Notes: generated by a model from the letters alone, not told the origin. 11,744 bases of DNA from Candidatus Thorarchaeota archaeon SMTZ1-83 (GCA_001563325.1 LRSK01000228.1:1-11744), one strand, 5' to 3'; counted from the first letter of the stretch, positions 1 through 5,754 are shown. Numbers and translations are program-made.

Positions 1-366
1 CACCTTGCAACCTGTCATGATTCTGGCGCCTGCATCAAGGGCTCGATTTGCTAACCAGCGATCAAACCTCCTTCTATCAACTACAAGTGCTTCACGTTGA
101 CCCCTCTCAACAAATATGTGATGACCCGATGGTGAGAATATCCGGGCTCCTACAACGTGATTCTGAATCACATCCCCCGGAGGCTTAAGTCCTAGAGAAT
201 CTAGACCTGACATACTTAGAAGGCCTGCACAATGATCCGGCACTCCGATAGTCCCATGTTCTTCCACCACTAGAACATAGTGACCTTTTGCCGCCACTCG
301 GCGAGCAGACATGAGCCCTGAAGGACCACCGCCTACTACAATCACGTCATATTCAGATTGATTCAT
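1..366 (-). CDS. Geranylgeranyl reductase family FAD-dependent oxidoreductase (N-terminal part, runs off the window)
   Basis: The first 122 codons of a flavoprotein are visible, starting at ATG 366-364 and open to the window edge. A Rossmann FAD-binding motif GGGPSG lies at residues 12-17 after a hydrophobic beta strand (DVIVV), with the strand-ending acidic pair E35-E36. The segment PDHCAGLLS (residues 43-51) matches the conserved cysteine motif of archaeal geranylgeranyl reductases, and DRRRFDRWL (about 97-105) is the usual helix after it. In archaea this family saturates the geranylgeranyl chains of membrane ether lipids, using reduced FAD. Related members act on other isoprenoids or are plain monooxygenase-like flavoproteins, and the missing C-terminal substrate domain prevents a finer call. 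The gene is divergent from pth2. No clear ribosome binding site precedes the ATG, and a TATA-like element lies about 30 nt upstream, so the transcript may be leaderless. Confidence 0.85.
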   Translation of the reverse strand, partial: MNQSEYDVIVVGGGPSGLMSARRVAAKGHYVLVVEEHGTIGVPDHCAGLLSMSGLDSLGLKPPGDVIQNHVVGARIFSPSGHHIFVERGQREALVVDRRRFDRWLANRALDAGARIMTGCKV

Positions 367-392
367 CTTCTATACTGCAACGTAGGGCACCC

Positions 393-400
393 TTTTTATC
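393..400. promoter_or_regulatory. Single TATA-like element between the divergent reductase and pth2 genes
   Basis: The 80-base divergent gap holds one strong A/T run, TTTTTATC on plus and GATAAAAA on minus. Its centre is about 30 nt from the reductase ATG at 366, the distance expected for a leaderless archaeal transcript. It is about 50 nt from the pth2 ATG at 447, which would give a leader of about 25 nt containing the SD-like AGAAGG (433-438). No second TATA-like box is evident in the gap. Function is inferred from spacing only. Confidence 0.45.
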
Positions 401-446
401 TCTCTCCAAGGGATGAAGATGTCGCTGCAAAGAGAAGGCATCTGTA

Positions 447-815
447 ATGAGTCTACAGAAATTCAAATTCAAACAGATAATAGCGGTGAGAACTGATCTT
501 GGCATGAGTAAGGGCAAGATGGCGGTTCAAGTTGCACATGGTGCAGTGAGCGCTTCGGAAAGGGTTCGTGTAACTCACCAGCATTTATGGAAGGCCTGGT
601 TCAACGAGGGGCAGAAGAAGGTCGTTGTGAAGGTCGCATCAGAGGAGGAACTTCTTGAACTACGTAGGCTCGCTGTAGACTTGGATGTGCCATTTGCACT
701 AATTCGAGATGCAGGTATGACTGAGCTGCCCCCCGGAACGACCACAGTCATAGCAGTTGGTCCTGGAACTTCAGAGAAGATTGACAGAGTGACTGGTGAA
801 CTAAAGTTGCTATGA
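447..815 (+). CDS. pth2: Peptidyl-tRNA hydrolase, archaeal/eukaryotic type (Pth2)
   Basis: This 122-aa protein recycles peptidyl-tRNAs dropped by the ribosome by hydrolysing the ester bond between peptide and tRNA in the cytoplasm. It matches Pth2 over its full length (family about 115-120 aa). The N-terminal core has the strand plus helix AVRTDLGMSKGKMAVQVAHG (residues 13-32). The second conserved block, DAGMTELPPGTTTVIAVGPG (about 88-107), is followed by the usual ending in which a VTGELKLL stretch closes the protein. The start is supported by AGAAGG eight bases upstream. Its stop overlaps the truD start by 4 nt (ATGA), so the two are co-transcribed and probably translationally coupled. Nothing looks truncated or altered. 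Confidence 0.96.
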   Translation: MSLQKFKFKQIIAVRTDLGMSKGKMAVQVAHGAVSASERVRVTHQHLWKAWFNEGQKKVVVKVASEEELLELRRLAVDLDVPFALIRDAGMTELPPGTTTVIAVGPGTSEKIDRVTGELKLL

Positions 816-2170
816 AGAGAGGATGGGTTTCCGTGAGATCAACGTATCCTCTAGAAATGTCAATTGGGATGGAACTCTACAGTACAAGTACTCCTGGAGT
901 AGGAGGCAATCTGAAAGGCCGGTTTGAGGACTTCGTTGTTGAAGAGATTGCTCCTGATAGACGATTGCTTTCAGTCCAAGATTGGGATGATAAGACTCCC
1001 GAACTGCAGATTCCTGAGGAAAAGGCGAAGTTCATCCGATTTGATATGCAGAAAGCGGGTCTGACAACTATTGATGTTGCCACGATTATTGCTGCAGAAC
1101 TTGACTTGCCTCAACATCTTGTTACATATGCTGGTCTAAAGGATAAGCGAGCAATCACCACACAGCAAATGTCGGTGCCGTTCAGATCGACTGAACGACT
1201 TGTGAATGCAAGACTGTCCCGCATCCAAATCAGCAATCTGAAATCGACACGAAATCCAGTACAGATTGGAGACCTGTGGGGAAATCGTTTCACAATTCGC
1301 CTTTCAAACATTGATGGGGACTGCGATCAGGCAATGGAATCCGTTCGAGTGCTGACGAAGCAGCCTCTGCTCAACTACTTTGGTGTTCAGAGATTCGGGG
1401 TGACTCGTCCCTTTACACATTTGGTTGGCAAGGCACTTGTAAAAGATGATTTTGAAGAAGCAGCCAAACTCATGCTATCGGTCACAACTGAATATGAATC
1501 TGAGGAGATTACAGAAGCAAGACGCAAGCTAGCAGATGATTTCACTCCGGACGAGGACATTCTCGCAGCATTCCCCGAGGGCCTGAGATATGAACGAGAA
1601 TTGCTGAAGTTTCTCATGAAGCATCCCGGCGAATTTGAGCGAGCAATCTCACGGATGCCCTCACGTGTCCTCACTATTTTTGTTCACGCATATCAGTCAT
1701 ACCTGTTTAATCGTCTTGTAAGTCAACGAGCAGAATCATCTCTCCCCCTTGGCCTTCCGGTTCCTGGAGACTTTCTAATCAAACTGGATGAGGCACATTC
1801 AGGGCGAGACTCGTGGCTCTTTGTTACAGAGAGGAACTTCGAGGAGAGATCCAAGCTCGTCGAAACAGGCGAATATGGGCTCGCAATTCCTCTTCCCGGG
1901 TACTCAACGAAGACACCCCCTTCTATTCAGACCGATATGTTGAAGAACCTCATGTCTGAGGAAGATGTGCGATTTCAGGACTTTCGAAAACCGAAGCGAA
2001 AAGCAATTGATTCAGCTGGAGGCTTTCATCTGCTTTCAATCAACTTATCTGATATCATAGGGGAATGTGAGGAGGACCATCTTGTCATACGTTTCCAGTT
2101 GAGAAAGGGGTCATATGCAACTGTTGTGATGCGGGAGATAATGAAGAATGATCCAATTCATAGAGTCTGA
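812..2170 (+). CDS. truD: tRNA pseudouridine synthase TruD/Pus7
   Basis: This 452-aa enzyme isomerises uridine to pseudouridine in RNA; archaeal members act on tRNA, classically U13. The N-terminal block TPGVGGNLKGRFEDFVVEE (about 27-45) is typical of archaeal TruD. The signature AGLKDKRAITTQQ (107-119) carries the catalytic aspartate D111. GNRFTIRLSN (157-166) and NYFGVQRFG (188-196) are further family motifs. A variable region of about 90 residues follows, as in other archaeal and eukaryotic members with the inserted TRUD domain, and the C-terminal LRKGSYATVVMREI block closes the fold. Homology begins by about residue 13, which excludes the ATGs at 857 and 869 as starts. The ATG at 812 overlaps pth2; a GTG at 833 is an alternative. 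The convergent KH-protein gene ends one base beyond this stop. Confidence 0.96.
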   Translation: MKRGWVSVRSTYPLEMSIGMELYSTSTPGVGGNLKGRFEDFVVEEIAPDRRLLSVQDWDDKTPELQIPEEKAKFIRFDMQKAGLTTIDVATIIAAELDLPQHLVTYAGLKDKRAITTQQMSVPFRSTERLVNARLSRIQISNLKSTRNPVQIGDLWGNRFTIRLSNIDGDCDQAMESVRVLTKQPLLNYFGVQRFGVTRPFTHLVGKALVKDDFEEAAKLMLSVTTEYESEEITEARRKLADDFTPDEDILAAFPEGLRYERELLKFLMKHPGEFERAISRMPSRVLTIFVHAYQSYLFNRLVSQRAESSLPLGLPVPGDFLIKLDEAHSGRDSWLFVTERNFEERSKLVETGEYGLAIPLPGYSTKTPPSIQTDMLKNLMSEEDVRFQDFRKPKRKAIDSAGGFHLLSINLSDIIGECEEDHLVIRFQLRKGSYATVVMREIMKNDPIHRV

Positions 2171-2171
2171 G

Positions 2172-2759
2172 TCAACGTCTTCGGCCTTTTCCAGCAAATT
2201 CCTTAAGTTTCTCTCCGAAAATGTCGTTGCTAGGACCCTCTTCCTTCTCGGCTCTTTCATCCTGATACTGAAATAAAACAGATTCCCCCATTACTGCAGA
2301 AACTATCTTTCTGAGGTCTTCCTTTGAATAAGTGATGCGATCTCGATCTTCGGGCTTTAACATGACAATACTCTCCTTTGTACCATCAGGGAGATATAGG
2401 CTGTTGACGCCTACCTCCATTGCGGGATCGATTAGGTTTCTCACTATTCTTCGCATCTTTATGGGACCCTCGAAAATCATAACCTCTCCATATAACTCAG
2501 CAATCTCATTCATGAGCCCTTCCGTTTCGAGAAGTCTGTCTTTGTTGTCCTTCCTGACTACAAGAATCAAACGCCCATCCGATTCTATCGCTCTGAGAAG
2601 ATGCAGGTCTTCGATTTCTGGATACTCCTTAGATTTATTCAAGAACCATCTTGAAAACTTGACATCAAAATCTGTGATATCGCCTCTGTCTAATCTCTCC
2701 TGACAATTTGGGCATAGCATGTCCGATTCAATGTCAAACACGCAGATTGGCAGCTTCAT
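2172..2759 (-). CDS. Archaeal NusA-like/KH-type RNA-binding protein with N-terminal cysteine motif
   Basis: This is a 195-aa protein if started at ATG 2759, which has GGTGA nine bases upstream. A longer frame from a TTG at 2822 adds 21 residues that look non-coding. The N-terminus has C6, C16 and C19 (MLCPNCQERL), a partial zinc-knuckle-like pattern seen in archaeal proteins annotated as NusA-related or KH-domain. Two alpha/beta repeats follow: residues about 50-95 (LHLLRAIESDGRLILVVRKDN, then helices) and about 98-145 (RRIVRNLIDPAMEVGVNSLYLPDG). The order resembles paired KH folds, but the first repeat lacks a GXXG loop where one is expected. The C-terminus (EEGPSNDIFGEKLKEFAGKGRRR) is charged and basic and could touch RNA. 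It lies 75 nt downstream of alba on the same strand, so co-transcription is likely. The family assignment rests on recalled resemblance and is moderate. Confidence 0.5.
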   Translation of the reverse strand: MKLPICVFDIESDMLCPNCQERLDRGDITDFDVKFSRWFLNKSKEYPEIEDLHLLRAIESDGRLILVVRKDNKDRLLETEGLMNEIAELYGEVMIFEGPIKMRRIVRNLIDPAMEVGVNSLYLPDGTKESIVMLKPEDRDRITYSKEDLRKIVSAVMGESVLFQYQDERAEKEEGPSNDIFGEKLKEFAGKGRRR

Positions 2760-2834
2760 ATTCTTGTCTTCACCACACAAAGCCGCAGCAATGACTGGGC
2801 TTCTGGGTGAGTACCACAACAAATATCGGACTTA

Positions 2835-3161
2835 TTACTTGGTGAGTGTAATGTCGATGGTTGAAACGTTCAAGTCGCTTCCTTTGTCGGTCTGAACGGT
2901 AGTTGTATCAATCTCTATGCTCTTGACTTTAAGTTCGGAGATGAACCTATGACGTGTTATTTCAGCGACATCAACCGCACGACTGATTAACCGGCCTCTC
3001 GCCTTAATTACCACTTCCTCGGCACCCTTGTTGAACAAAGTCACGCAGGCCAAAACGTAGGACATCACATTCTTGTTGCCTACTAGTATCACCGAGTCGC
3101 CGTGACTCTGATCGCCCGACTTATCGTCGGTCTTCTTTGCTGTCACCCGAAGCCTCTCCAC
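2835..3161 (-). CDS. albA: DNA/RNA-binding protein Alba
   Basis: Alba is a small dimeric archaeal chromatin protein that coats double-stranded DNA and also binds RNA; its affinity is tuned by acetylation of an N-terminal lysine. This 108-aa copy has the core [20 protein letters not shown] (24-43), with K30 at the classic DNA-contact/acetylation position. The most conserved stretch follows: [28 protein letters not shown] (46-73). About 22 residues precede the core, a charged Asp/Gly/Ser-rich extension longer than in Sulfolobus Alba. The start is uncertain. GTG 3161 gives 108 aa; GTG 3146 gives 103 aa and has GGAGAGG (3153-3159) at good spacing. The downstream KH-type RNA-binding gene suggests a shared transcript. 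A nested inverted repeat covers the presumed TATA box. Confidence 0.95.
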   Translation of the reverse strand: MERLRVTAKKTDDKSGDQSHGDSVILVGNKNVMSYVLACVTLFNKGAEEVVIKARGRLISRAVDVAEITRHRFISELKVKSIEIDTTTVQTDKGSDLNVSTIDITLTK

Positions 3162-3198
3162 CTGCTACTGCTCACTAAGGTCTAGGGTATAGCACGGT

Positions 3199-3227
3199 AT
3201 CGAAGCCCATCTGATATAGATTTCGAT
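3199..3227 (-). promoter_or_regulatory. Presumed alba promoter inside a nested inverted repeat
   Basis: Read on the minus strand, ATCTATATCAG is the best TATA-like box upstream of alba, about 55-70 nt from either candidate start. It sits within two nested inverted repeats. The inner arms are ATCT (3209-3212) and AGAT (3218-3221) around GATAT; the outer arms are ATCGAA (3199-3204) and TTCGAT (3222-3227), with an unpaired GCCC on one side. Symmetry over a TATA box suggests an operator for a dimeric repressor. A chance palindrome cannot be excluded. Confidence 0.4.
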
Positions 3228-3347
3228 TACCCGGGGAAGAGGAACAGCCTCAGTAATGATTCGGATGGAGTTCATTGAAGTTTAGAAATGCTCCTAATAC
3301 ACAAGCCTTTTCTTGACACCATCACGGCACGTCATGGATGTTGTTCA

Positions 3348-4613
3348 ATGTCACAGCTCACATTTCTTGGGTCCTGCAGAGAGATTGGACGTTCAGGCTT
3401 CTATCTTGAGAATAAAGACGAGAGCATAATTGTCGATTATGGTGCAAAGCTCTCTACACCTCCAGAATTCCCTGATATGGTTCCGCTCGACAATCTACAG
3501 GGCATCGCACTTACTCATGCCCATCTTGATCACTCCGGGGGCGTCCCTCGGATTCTATCTCAGACTGAGGCATCTCTCTTTTGTACTCCTGCCACACGTG
3601 ACCTGACTCTTCTCCTCCTGCGCGACATGCATAATATCTCTAAAGGTCGATTGCCATTCACCCGGAAAGACATCCCACTTGTGAGAAGACAGTGTCAGGC
3701 GACAGCCTACGAAGAAACCATTCCTCTCGGCCATCACTTTGAGATGACTCTATTCAATGCAGGTCATATTCCTGGAAGTTCGATGGTATCGGTTAGGGTC
3801 AACGGCAAAAGAGTACTCTTTACTGGAGATGTCAATGCCACAGAGTCGCAATTGAATCTGGGCGCAAGGAAGAACCTTCCCAAACATGATATCGTTGTCA
3901 CAGAGAGTACCTACGCTAGAAGAACGAACCCTGACAGAGTTGAGATTGAGAAGGCTCTAGTGGATACTGTTATTGAAACAATGGAGCGTGGGGGCACGGT
4001 TCTAATTCCTGCCTTTGCTGTGGGTCGCAGTCAAGAAATGATGTGCATCCTCGAGCAGAACAACATACCTCAGAAGTATCCGATATACTTAGACGGAATG
4101 GCACGCAAGGTCAATGAGGTCCTGACGCGACATCCCGAGTACCTTCAGAGTCCACAGTCTTTCAGTAGAGCGGTGGGAAGAACTCGCATAATTCAGGACA
4201 ACAGAGACCGTACAAAGGCTGCAAAGAGTGGAGGTATAATCATCTCCCCAGCTGGCATGCTGAAGGGTGGGGCATCGCATCTATACTTCAAGCTGCTTCA
4301 TGATGACCCAAAGAACTCAATTGTGTTGGTCAGTTTCCAGATTCCTGGCACTCCCGGTGCGGAACTCATAAGGACTGGGAAAGTCCTTGTTGGTAGTCGC
4401 GAGTATGAGGTCGCTGCCGATGTAAGAATGCACCACCTCTCATCACACTCGGACTCAAGGGGGCTCTTGGACCTACTTACAAGGATTCCAGGAGATCCCG
4501 AGTTCCACATAGTCCATGGAGAGTCAGAGTCATGTGACAAGCTTCAAGATCTTCTTCAGAAGAAGGGACGAAAGGCCAATGTGCCTGAAGTGAATGAAAT
4601 GATTGAGATTTAG
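3348..4613 (+). CDS. Beta-CASP metallo-beta-lactamase ribonuclease, aCPSF2-like
   Basis: This 421-aa protein (from ATG 3348) is a zinc-dependent RNA nuclease of the CPSF73/RNase J superfamily, acting in RNA 3'-end processing or decay. In numbering from that ATG, metallo-beta-lactamase motif HAHLDH lies at 57-62, with metal ligands H140 (NAGHIPGS) and D161 (FTGDVN). Beta-CASP motif A is VTESTYA (184-190). The SPAGML block (300-305), the SSHSD motif (365-369) and the terminal HGE (390-392) complete the active site. Length and the absence of N-terminal KH domains fit aCPSF2 better than aCPSF1. The frame extends to ATG 3288, but those 20 residues precede the conserved TFLGSCREIGRSG strand and look non-coding. 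GGATG (3336-3340) sits 7 nt before ATG 3348. All catalytic residues are present. The stop overlaps the stop of the convergent L38e gene. Confidence 0.9.
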   Translation: MSQLTFLGSCREIGRSGFYLENKDESIIVDYGAKLSTPPEFPDMVPLDNLQGIALTHAHLDHSGGVPRILSQTEASLFCTPATRDLTLLLLRDMHNISKGRLPFTRKDIPLVRRQCQATAYEETIPLGHHFEMTLFNAGHIPGSSMVSVRVNGKRVLFTGDVNATESQLNLGARKNLPKHDIVVTESTYARRTNPDRVEIEKALVDTVIETMERGGTVLIPAFAVGRSQEMMCILEQNNIPQKYPIYLDGMARKVNEVLTRHPEYLQSPQSFSRAVGRTRIIQDNRDRTKAAKSGGIIISPAGMLKGGASHLYFKLLHDDPKNSIVLVSFQIPGTPGAELIRTGKVLVGSREYEVAADVRMHHLSSHSDSRGLLDLLTRIPGDPEFHIVHGESESCDKLQDLLQKKGRKANVPEVNEMIEI

Positions 4614-4825
4614 GCCTCCTCGGGCTCAGGACGTGCCTCAACAATCTGGCATTTCACACGTTGCAGGACTTCCTCGGCCTCTTGGGCTTCTAGAATCATC
4701 GTGTAGAGATACCGCGTTGTTCGGAGTTTTAACTTGACTTGGCCAGCCCCTCTCTTGACTCTGCACTCCTTTGCATCTTCTGTCATCTCGAGGAATTTCT
4801 CTACATCATAGATTTGTTTTGGCAT
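4610..4825 (-). CDS. rpl38e: Large-subunit ribosomal protein eL38 (L38e)
   Basis: This 71-aa protein aligns from its first residue with eukaryotic RPL38. It has MPKQI at the N-terminus (RPL38: MPRKI), a helix ending in DAK, a basic strand VKLKLRTTRYLYTMIL (30-45) containing the diagnostic RYLYT, and a closing helix of acidic and basic residues. The C-terminus is slightly longer and acidic (EPEEA). L38e occurs in eukaryotes, Crenarchaeota/TACK and some Asgard archaea, which informs the taxonomic guess. The start is firm: GCGGAGG lies seven bases upstream, and a TATA-like TTATAA (4865-4870) about 45 nt upstream would give a leader of about 20 nt. The gene lies 71 nt downstream of tRNA-Val on the same strand. 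Its last 4 bases overlap the end of the convergent beta-CASP gene. Confidence 0.87.
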   Translation of the reverse strand: MPKQIYDVEKFLEMTEDAKECRVKRGAGQVKLKLRTTRYLYTMILEAQEAEEVLQRVKCQIVEARPEPEEA

Positions 4826-4864
4826 TCTTGAGCCTCCGCAACAGACTCTCCGAAGTTCAACTCG

Positions 4865-4870
4865 TTATAA
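4865..4870 (-). promoter_or_regulatory. TATA box of the L38e gene
   Basis: TTATAA, within CTTATAAC on the minus strand, lies about 40-45 nt upstream of the L38e ATG and downstream of the tRNA 3' end. It would start a transcript near 4843, with the GGAGG site in a leader of about 20 nt. This suggests L38e need not depend on the tRNA promoter. Confidence 0.5.
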
Positions 4871-4896
4871 GAGTGACGGATTGACTTCGAGGAAGA

Positions 4897-5010
4897 TGGT
4901 GGGCCGGGGGCGACTCGAACGCCCGATCTGCGGTCTTGCTGAGTGTTCATAGTATCAACAAGATTTCCGCCGTGTGAAGGCGGCATCATAGCCGACTAGA
5001 TCACCGGCCC
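4897..5010 (-). tRNA. tRNA-Val(CAC) with a 37-nt intron in the variable region; CCA encoded
   Basis: The minus strand folds as a full tRNA. The acceptor GGGCCGG (5010-5004) pairs with CCGGCCC (4907-4901), followed by discriminator A (4900) and genomic CCA (4899-4897). The D arm follows U8-G9, with pairs 10-25, 11-24 and 12-23 and the GG of the D loop. The anticodon stem CCGCC (4983-4979) pairs with GGCGG (4971-4967) and closes the loop TTCACAC, giving anticodon CAC (4976-4974), which reads GUG valine codons. The T arm is GGGCG-TTCGAGT-CGCCC (4924-4908). Forty-two nucleotides separate the anticodon stem from the T stem; 37 of these form an intron hairpin, leaving a normal 5-nt variable loop. 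The mature RNA is 74 nt before CCA. A TATA-like element lies about 30 nt upstream. Confidence 0.95.
4928..4964 (-). other. Non-canonical tRNA intron (about position 45/46), bulge-helix-bulge-like
   Basis: The RNA after the anticodon stem reads GCGG-AAA-TCTTGTTGA-loop-TCAGCAAGA-CCGC-AGA. GCGG (the 3' half of the anticodon stem) can pair with CCGC (4933-4930). An AAA bulge (4966-4964) then opens into a 9-bp inner helix with one G-U pair and a 12-nt loop, and an AGA bulge (4929-4927) lies on the opposite side. This is the 3-nt bulge, 4-bp helix, 3-nt bulge layout recognised by the archaeal tRNA splicing endonuclease. Cutting between the second and third bulge nucleotides removes 4928-4964 and leaves AAATC as the variable loop; a one-base shift, leaving AGATC, is also possible. 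The outer helix on the T-stem side is weak, so this is a relaxed form of the motif. Confidence 0.85.
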
Positions 5011-5037
5011 TTCTGCCCGCTGTTTGGATAGCAATTC

Positions 5038-5046
5038 GGATATAAG
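5038..5046 (-). promoter_or_regulatory. TATA-like box of tRNA-Val
   Basis: On the minus strand CTTATATCC lies about 28-36 nt upstream of the first tRNA base (5010). That spacing allows transcription to start a few bases before the mature 5' end. Confidence 0.45.
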
Positions 5047-5123
5047 AATGATGGATGGTTGATAAAGAAGCAGGTGCGAGCTACTTGCTGTGCCTGCAAA
5101 CCTCTTATCTTAAATATATACGT

Positions 5124-5458
5124 TGAATCTACTTCCATCATTATTCCCTAGTACGTGTGCAGTAATTGTAGCCTCAAAAATCGCTGTGTCGTCAAGACCT
5201 TCTGAATTGGGTGTTTTGAGTGAGGAGGATTAATGCGGGAGTCTTGGAATTCAGGCTAAAATTGAGGTTGCACTTATCCGTATTGCTTAATTATTCCTAA
5301 CTGAGGCAGCGACTGGGTACTAGATGTGACTATCAAAATGCGATCCCGCCTTAGTCTGTATTCAGGGTGCTGCACCATCCGAAGCTGCAAATCGACTGCA
5401 TGACTCTATCGGCTTATCTGAGAAGACTGCAGTTTATGAATGGTACAAGAAGATCTGA
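5124..5458 (+). pseudogene. Possible decayed gene with a helix-turn-helix-like end
   Basis: One plus-strand frame stays open in pieces. TTG 5124 runs to a TAA near 5230. A short piece containing IQAKIEVALIRIA follows, then three stop codons, then a 42-codon segment (5330-5455) closed by TGA at 5456. That last segment (including SEAANRLHDSIGLSEKTA, then VYEWYKKI) has the helix-turn-helix spacing seen in transposase or regulator N-termini. All pieces share one frame, which suggests a gene killed by point mutations rather than by frameshift. No terminal inverted repeats or target duplications were found. The pieces could also be chance, so this is a low-confidence call. Confidence 0.25.
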
Positions 5459-5468
5459 TGAATTGTGT

Positions 5469-5484
5469 ATCTGAATTATCAGAT
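5469..5484 (-). terminator. Short hairpin just downstream of L40e
   Basis: ATCTGA (5469-5474) and TCAGAT (5479-5484) form a perfect 6-bp stem with a 4-nt loop, 7 nt beyond the L40e stop codon. There is no long T run after it on the minus strand, so termination is doubtful; it may mark or protect a transcript 3' end. Confidence 0.25.
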
Positions 5485-5491
5485 TTGTAGT

Positions 5492-5650
5492 CTACTTCTT
5501 AGCACGCCTTTTGGGTCTGAGGTCCTTGTTCTTGCACTTCCTGCACTTTTTCGCCTTCAATGGATTGGTTGCTCCACAGTATCTGCATACTGACTTGTAG
5601 AGCAAGTAGTGCTGTGCAAGCCTGCGTTTCTCAATATCAGCAACTGGCAT
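5492..5650 (-). CDS. rpl40e: Large-subunit ribosomal protein eL40 (L40e)
   Basis: This 52-aa zinc-ribbon ribosomal protein is shorter than common ORF cut-offs. It begins [16 protein letters not shown], the usual archaeal L40e start. Four cysteines follow at C22, C25, C36 and C39 (CRYC...CRKC, spacing CX2C-X10-CX2C) to bind zinc, and the end is very basic ([13 protein letters not shown]). In eukaryotes the homologue is made as a ubiquitin fusion; here, as in other archaea, it stands alone with no ubiquitin-like domain upstream. GAGGT seven bases before the ATG supports the start. A TATA-like CTTTTAAAAC (5721-5730) lies upstream, giving a leader of about 45 nt. The gene follows sucD on the same strand after 104 nt, probably under its own promoter. 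Confidence 0.95.
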   Translation of the reverse strand: MPVADIEKRRLAQHYLLYKSVCRYCGATNPLKAKKCRKCKNKDLRPKRRAKK

Positions 5651-5720
5651 TTCTTAGACCTCAATACATGCGGCACACAGTGAGTCCTGTTAGCCCGCTC
5701 CCGCTTTCCTGTTGAGTTGT

Positions 5721-5730
5721 GTTTTAAAAG
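5721..5730 (-). promoter_or_regulatory. TATA-like box of the L40e gene
   Basis: CTTTTAAAAC on the minus strand is the best A/T box between sucD and L40e, about 75 nt before the L40e ATG. It predicts a start near 5697 and a leader of about 45 nt. Confidence 0.4.
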
Positions 5731-5754
5731 CTTGTGCTCTCTCCACGCATAATG

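Larger units (their letters stand above)
5051..5491. other. Gene-poor stretch between tRNA-Val and L40e
   Basis: These 440 bases contain no intact gene that I can support. Contents are: an imperfect GC-containing inverted repeat GCAGG...CCTGC (5070-5097); an A/T-rich TTAAATATATA run (5110-5120) that could be a TATA box in either direction; a strong SD-like GGAGG (5224-5228) followed by an ATG with only eight codons; a decayed reading frame (5124-5458); and a small hairpin just past the L40e stop (5469-5484). I saw no tRNA, no convincing C/D or H/ACA box pair, and no direct-repeat array. Confidence 0.5.

Noticed and set aside
2760..2822. TTG-started 21-residue N-terminal extension of the KH-type protein.
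   Set aside because: The ATG at 2759 has a good GGTGA site, and the extension does not resemble the family's N-terminus.
4801..4989. 62-codon minus-strand frame across the L38e start and the tRNA.
   Set aside because: It is translated from the tRNA-Val gene itself and the L38e leader, so it is not a real protein.
5070..5097. GCAGG...CCTGC inverted repeat, considered as a small structured RNA or a tRNA-adjacent attachment site.
   Set aside because: Only the outer 5 bp pair well, the interior relies on wobble pairs and mismatches, and no partner repeat was found.
5224..5259. Strong Shine-Dalgarno-like GGAGG followed by an ATG and an eight-codon frame, as in a leader peptide.
   Set aside because: Spacing to the ATG is only 4 nt, no gene follows on that strand, and the peptide has no regulatory codon run.
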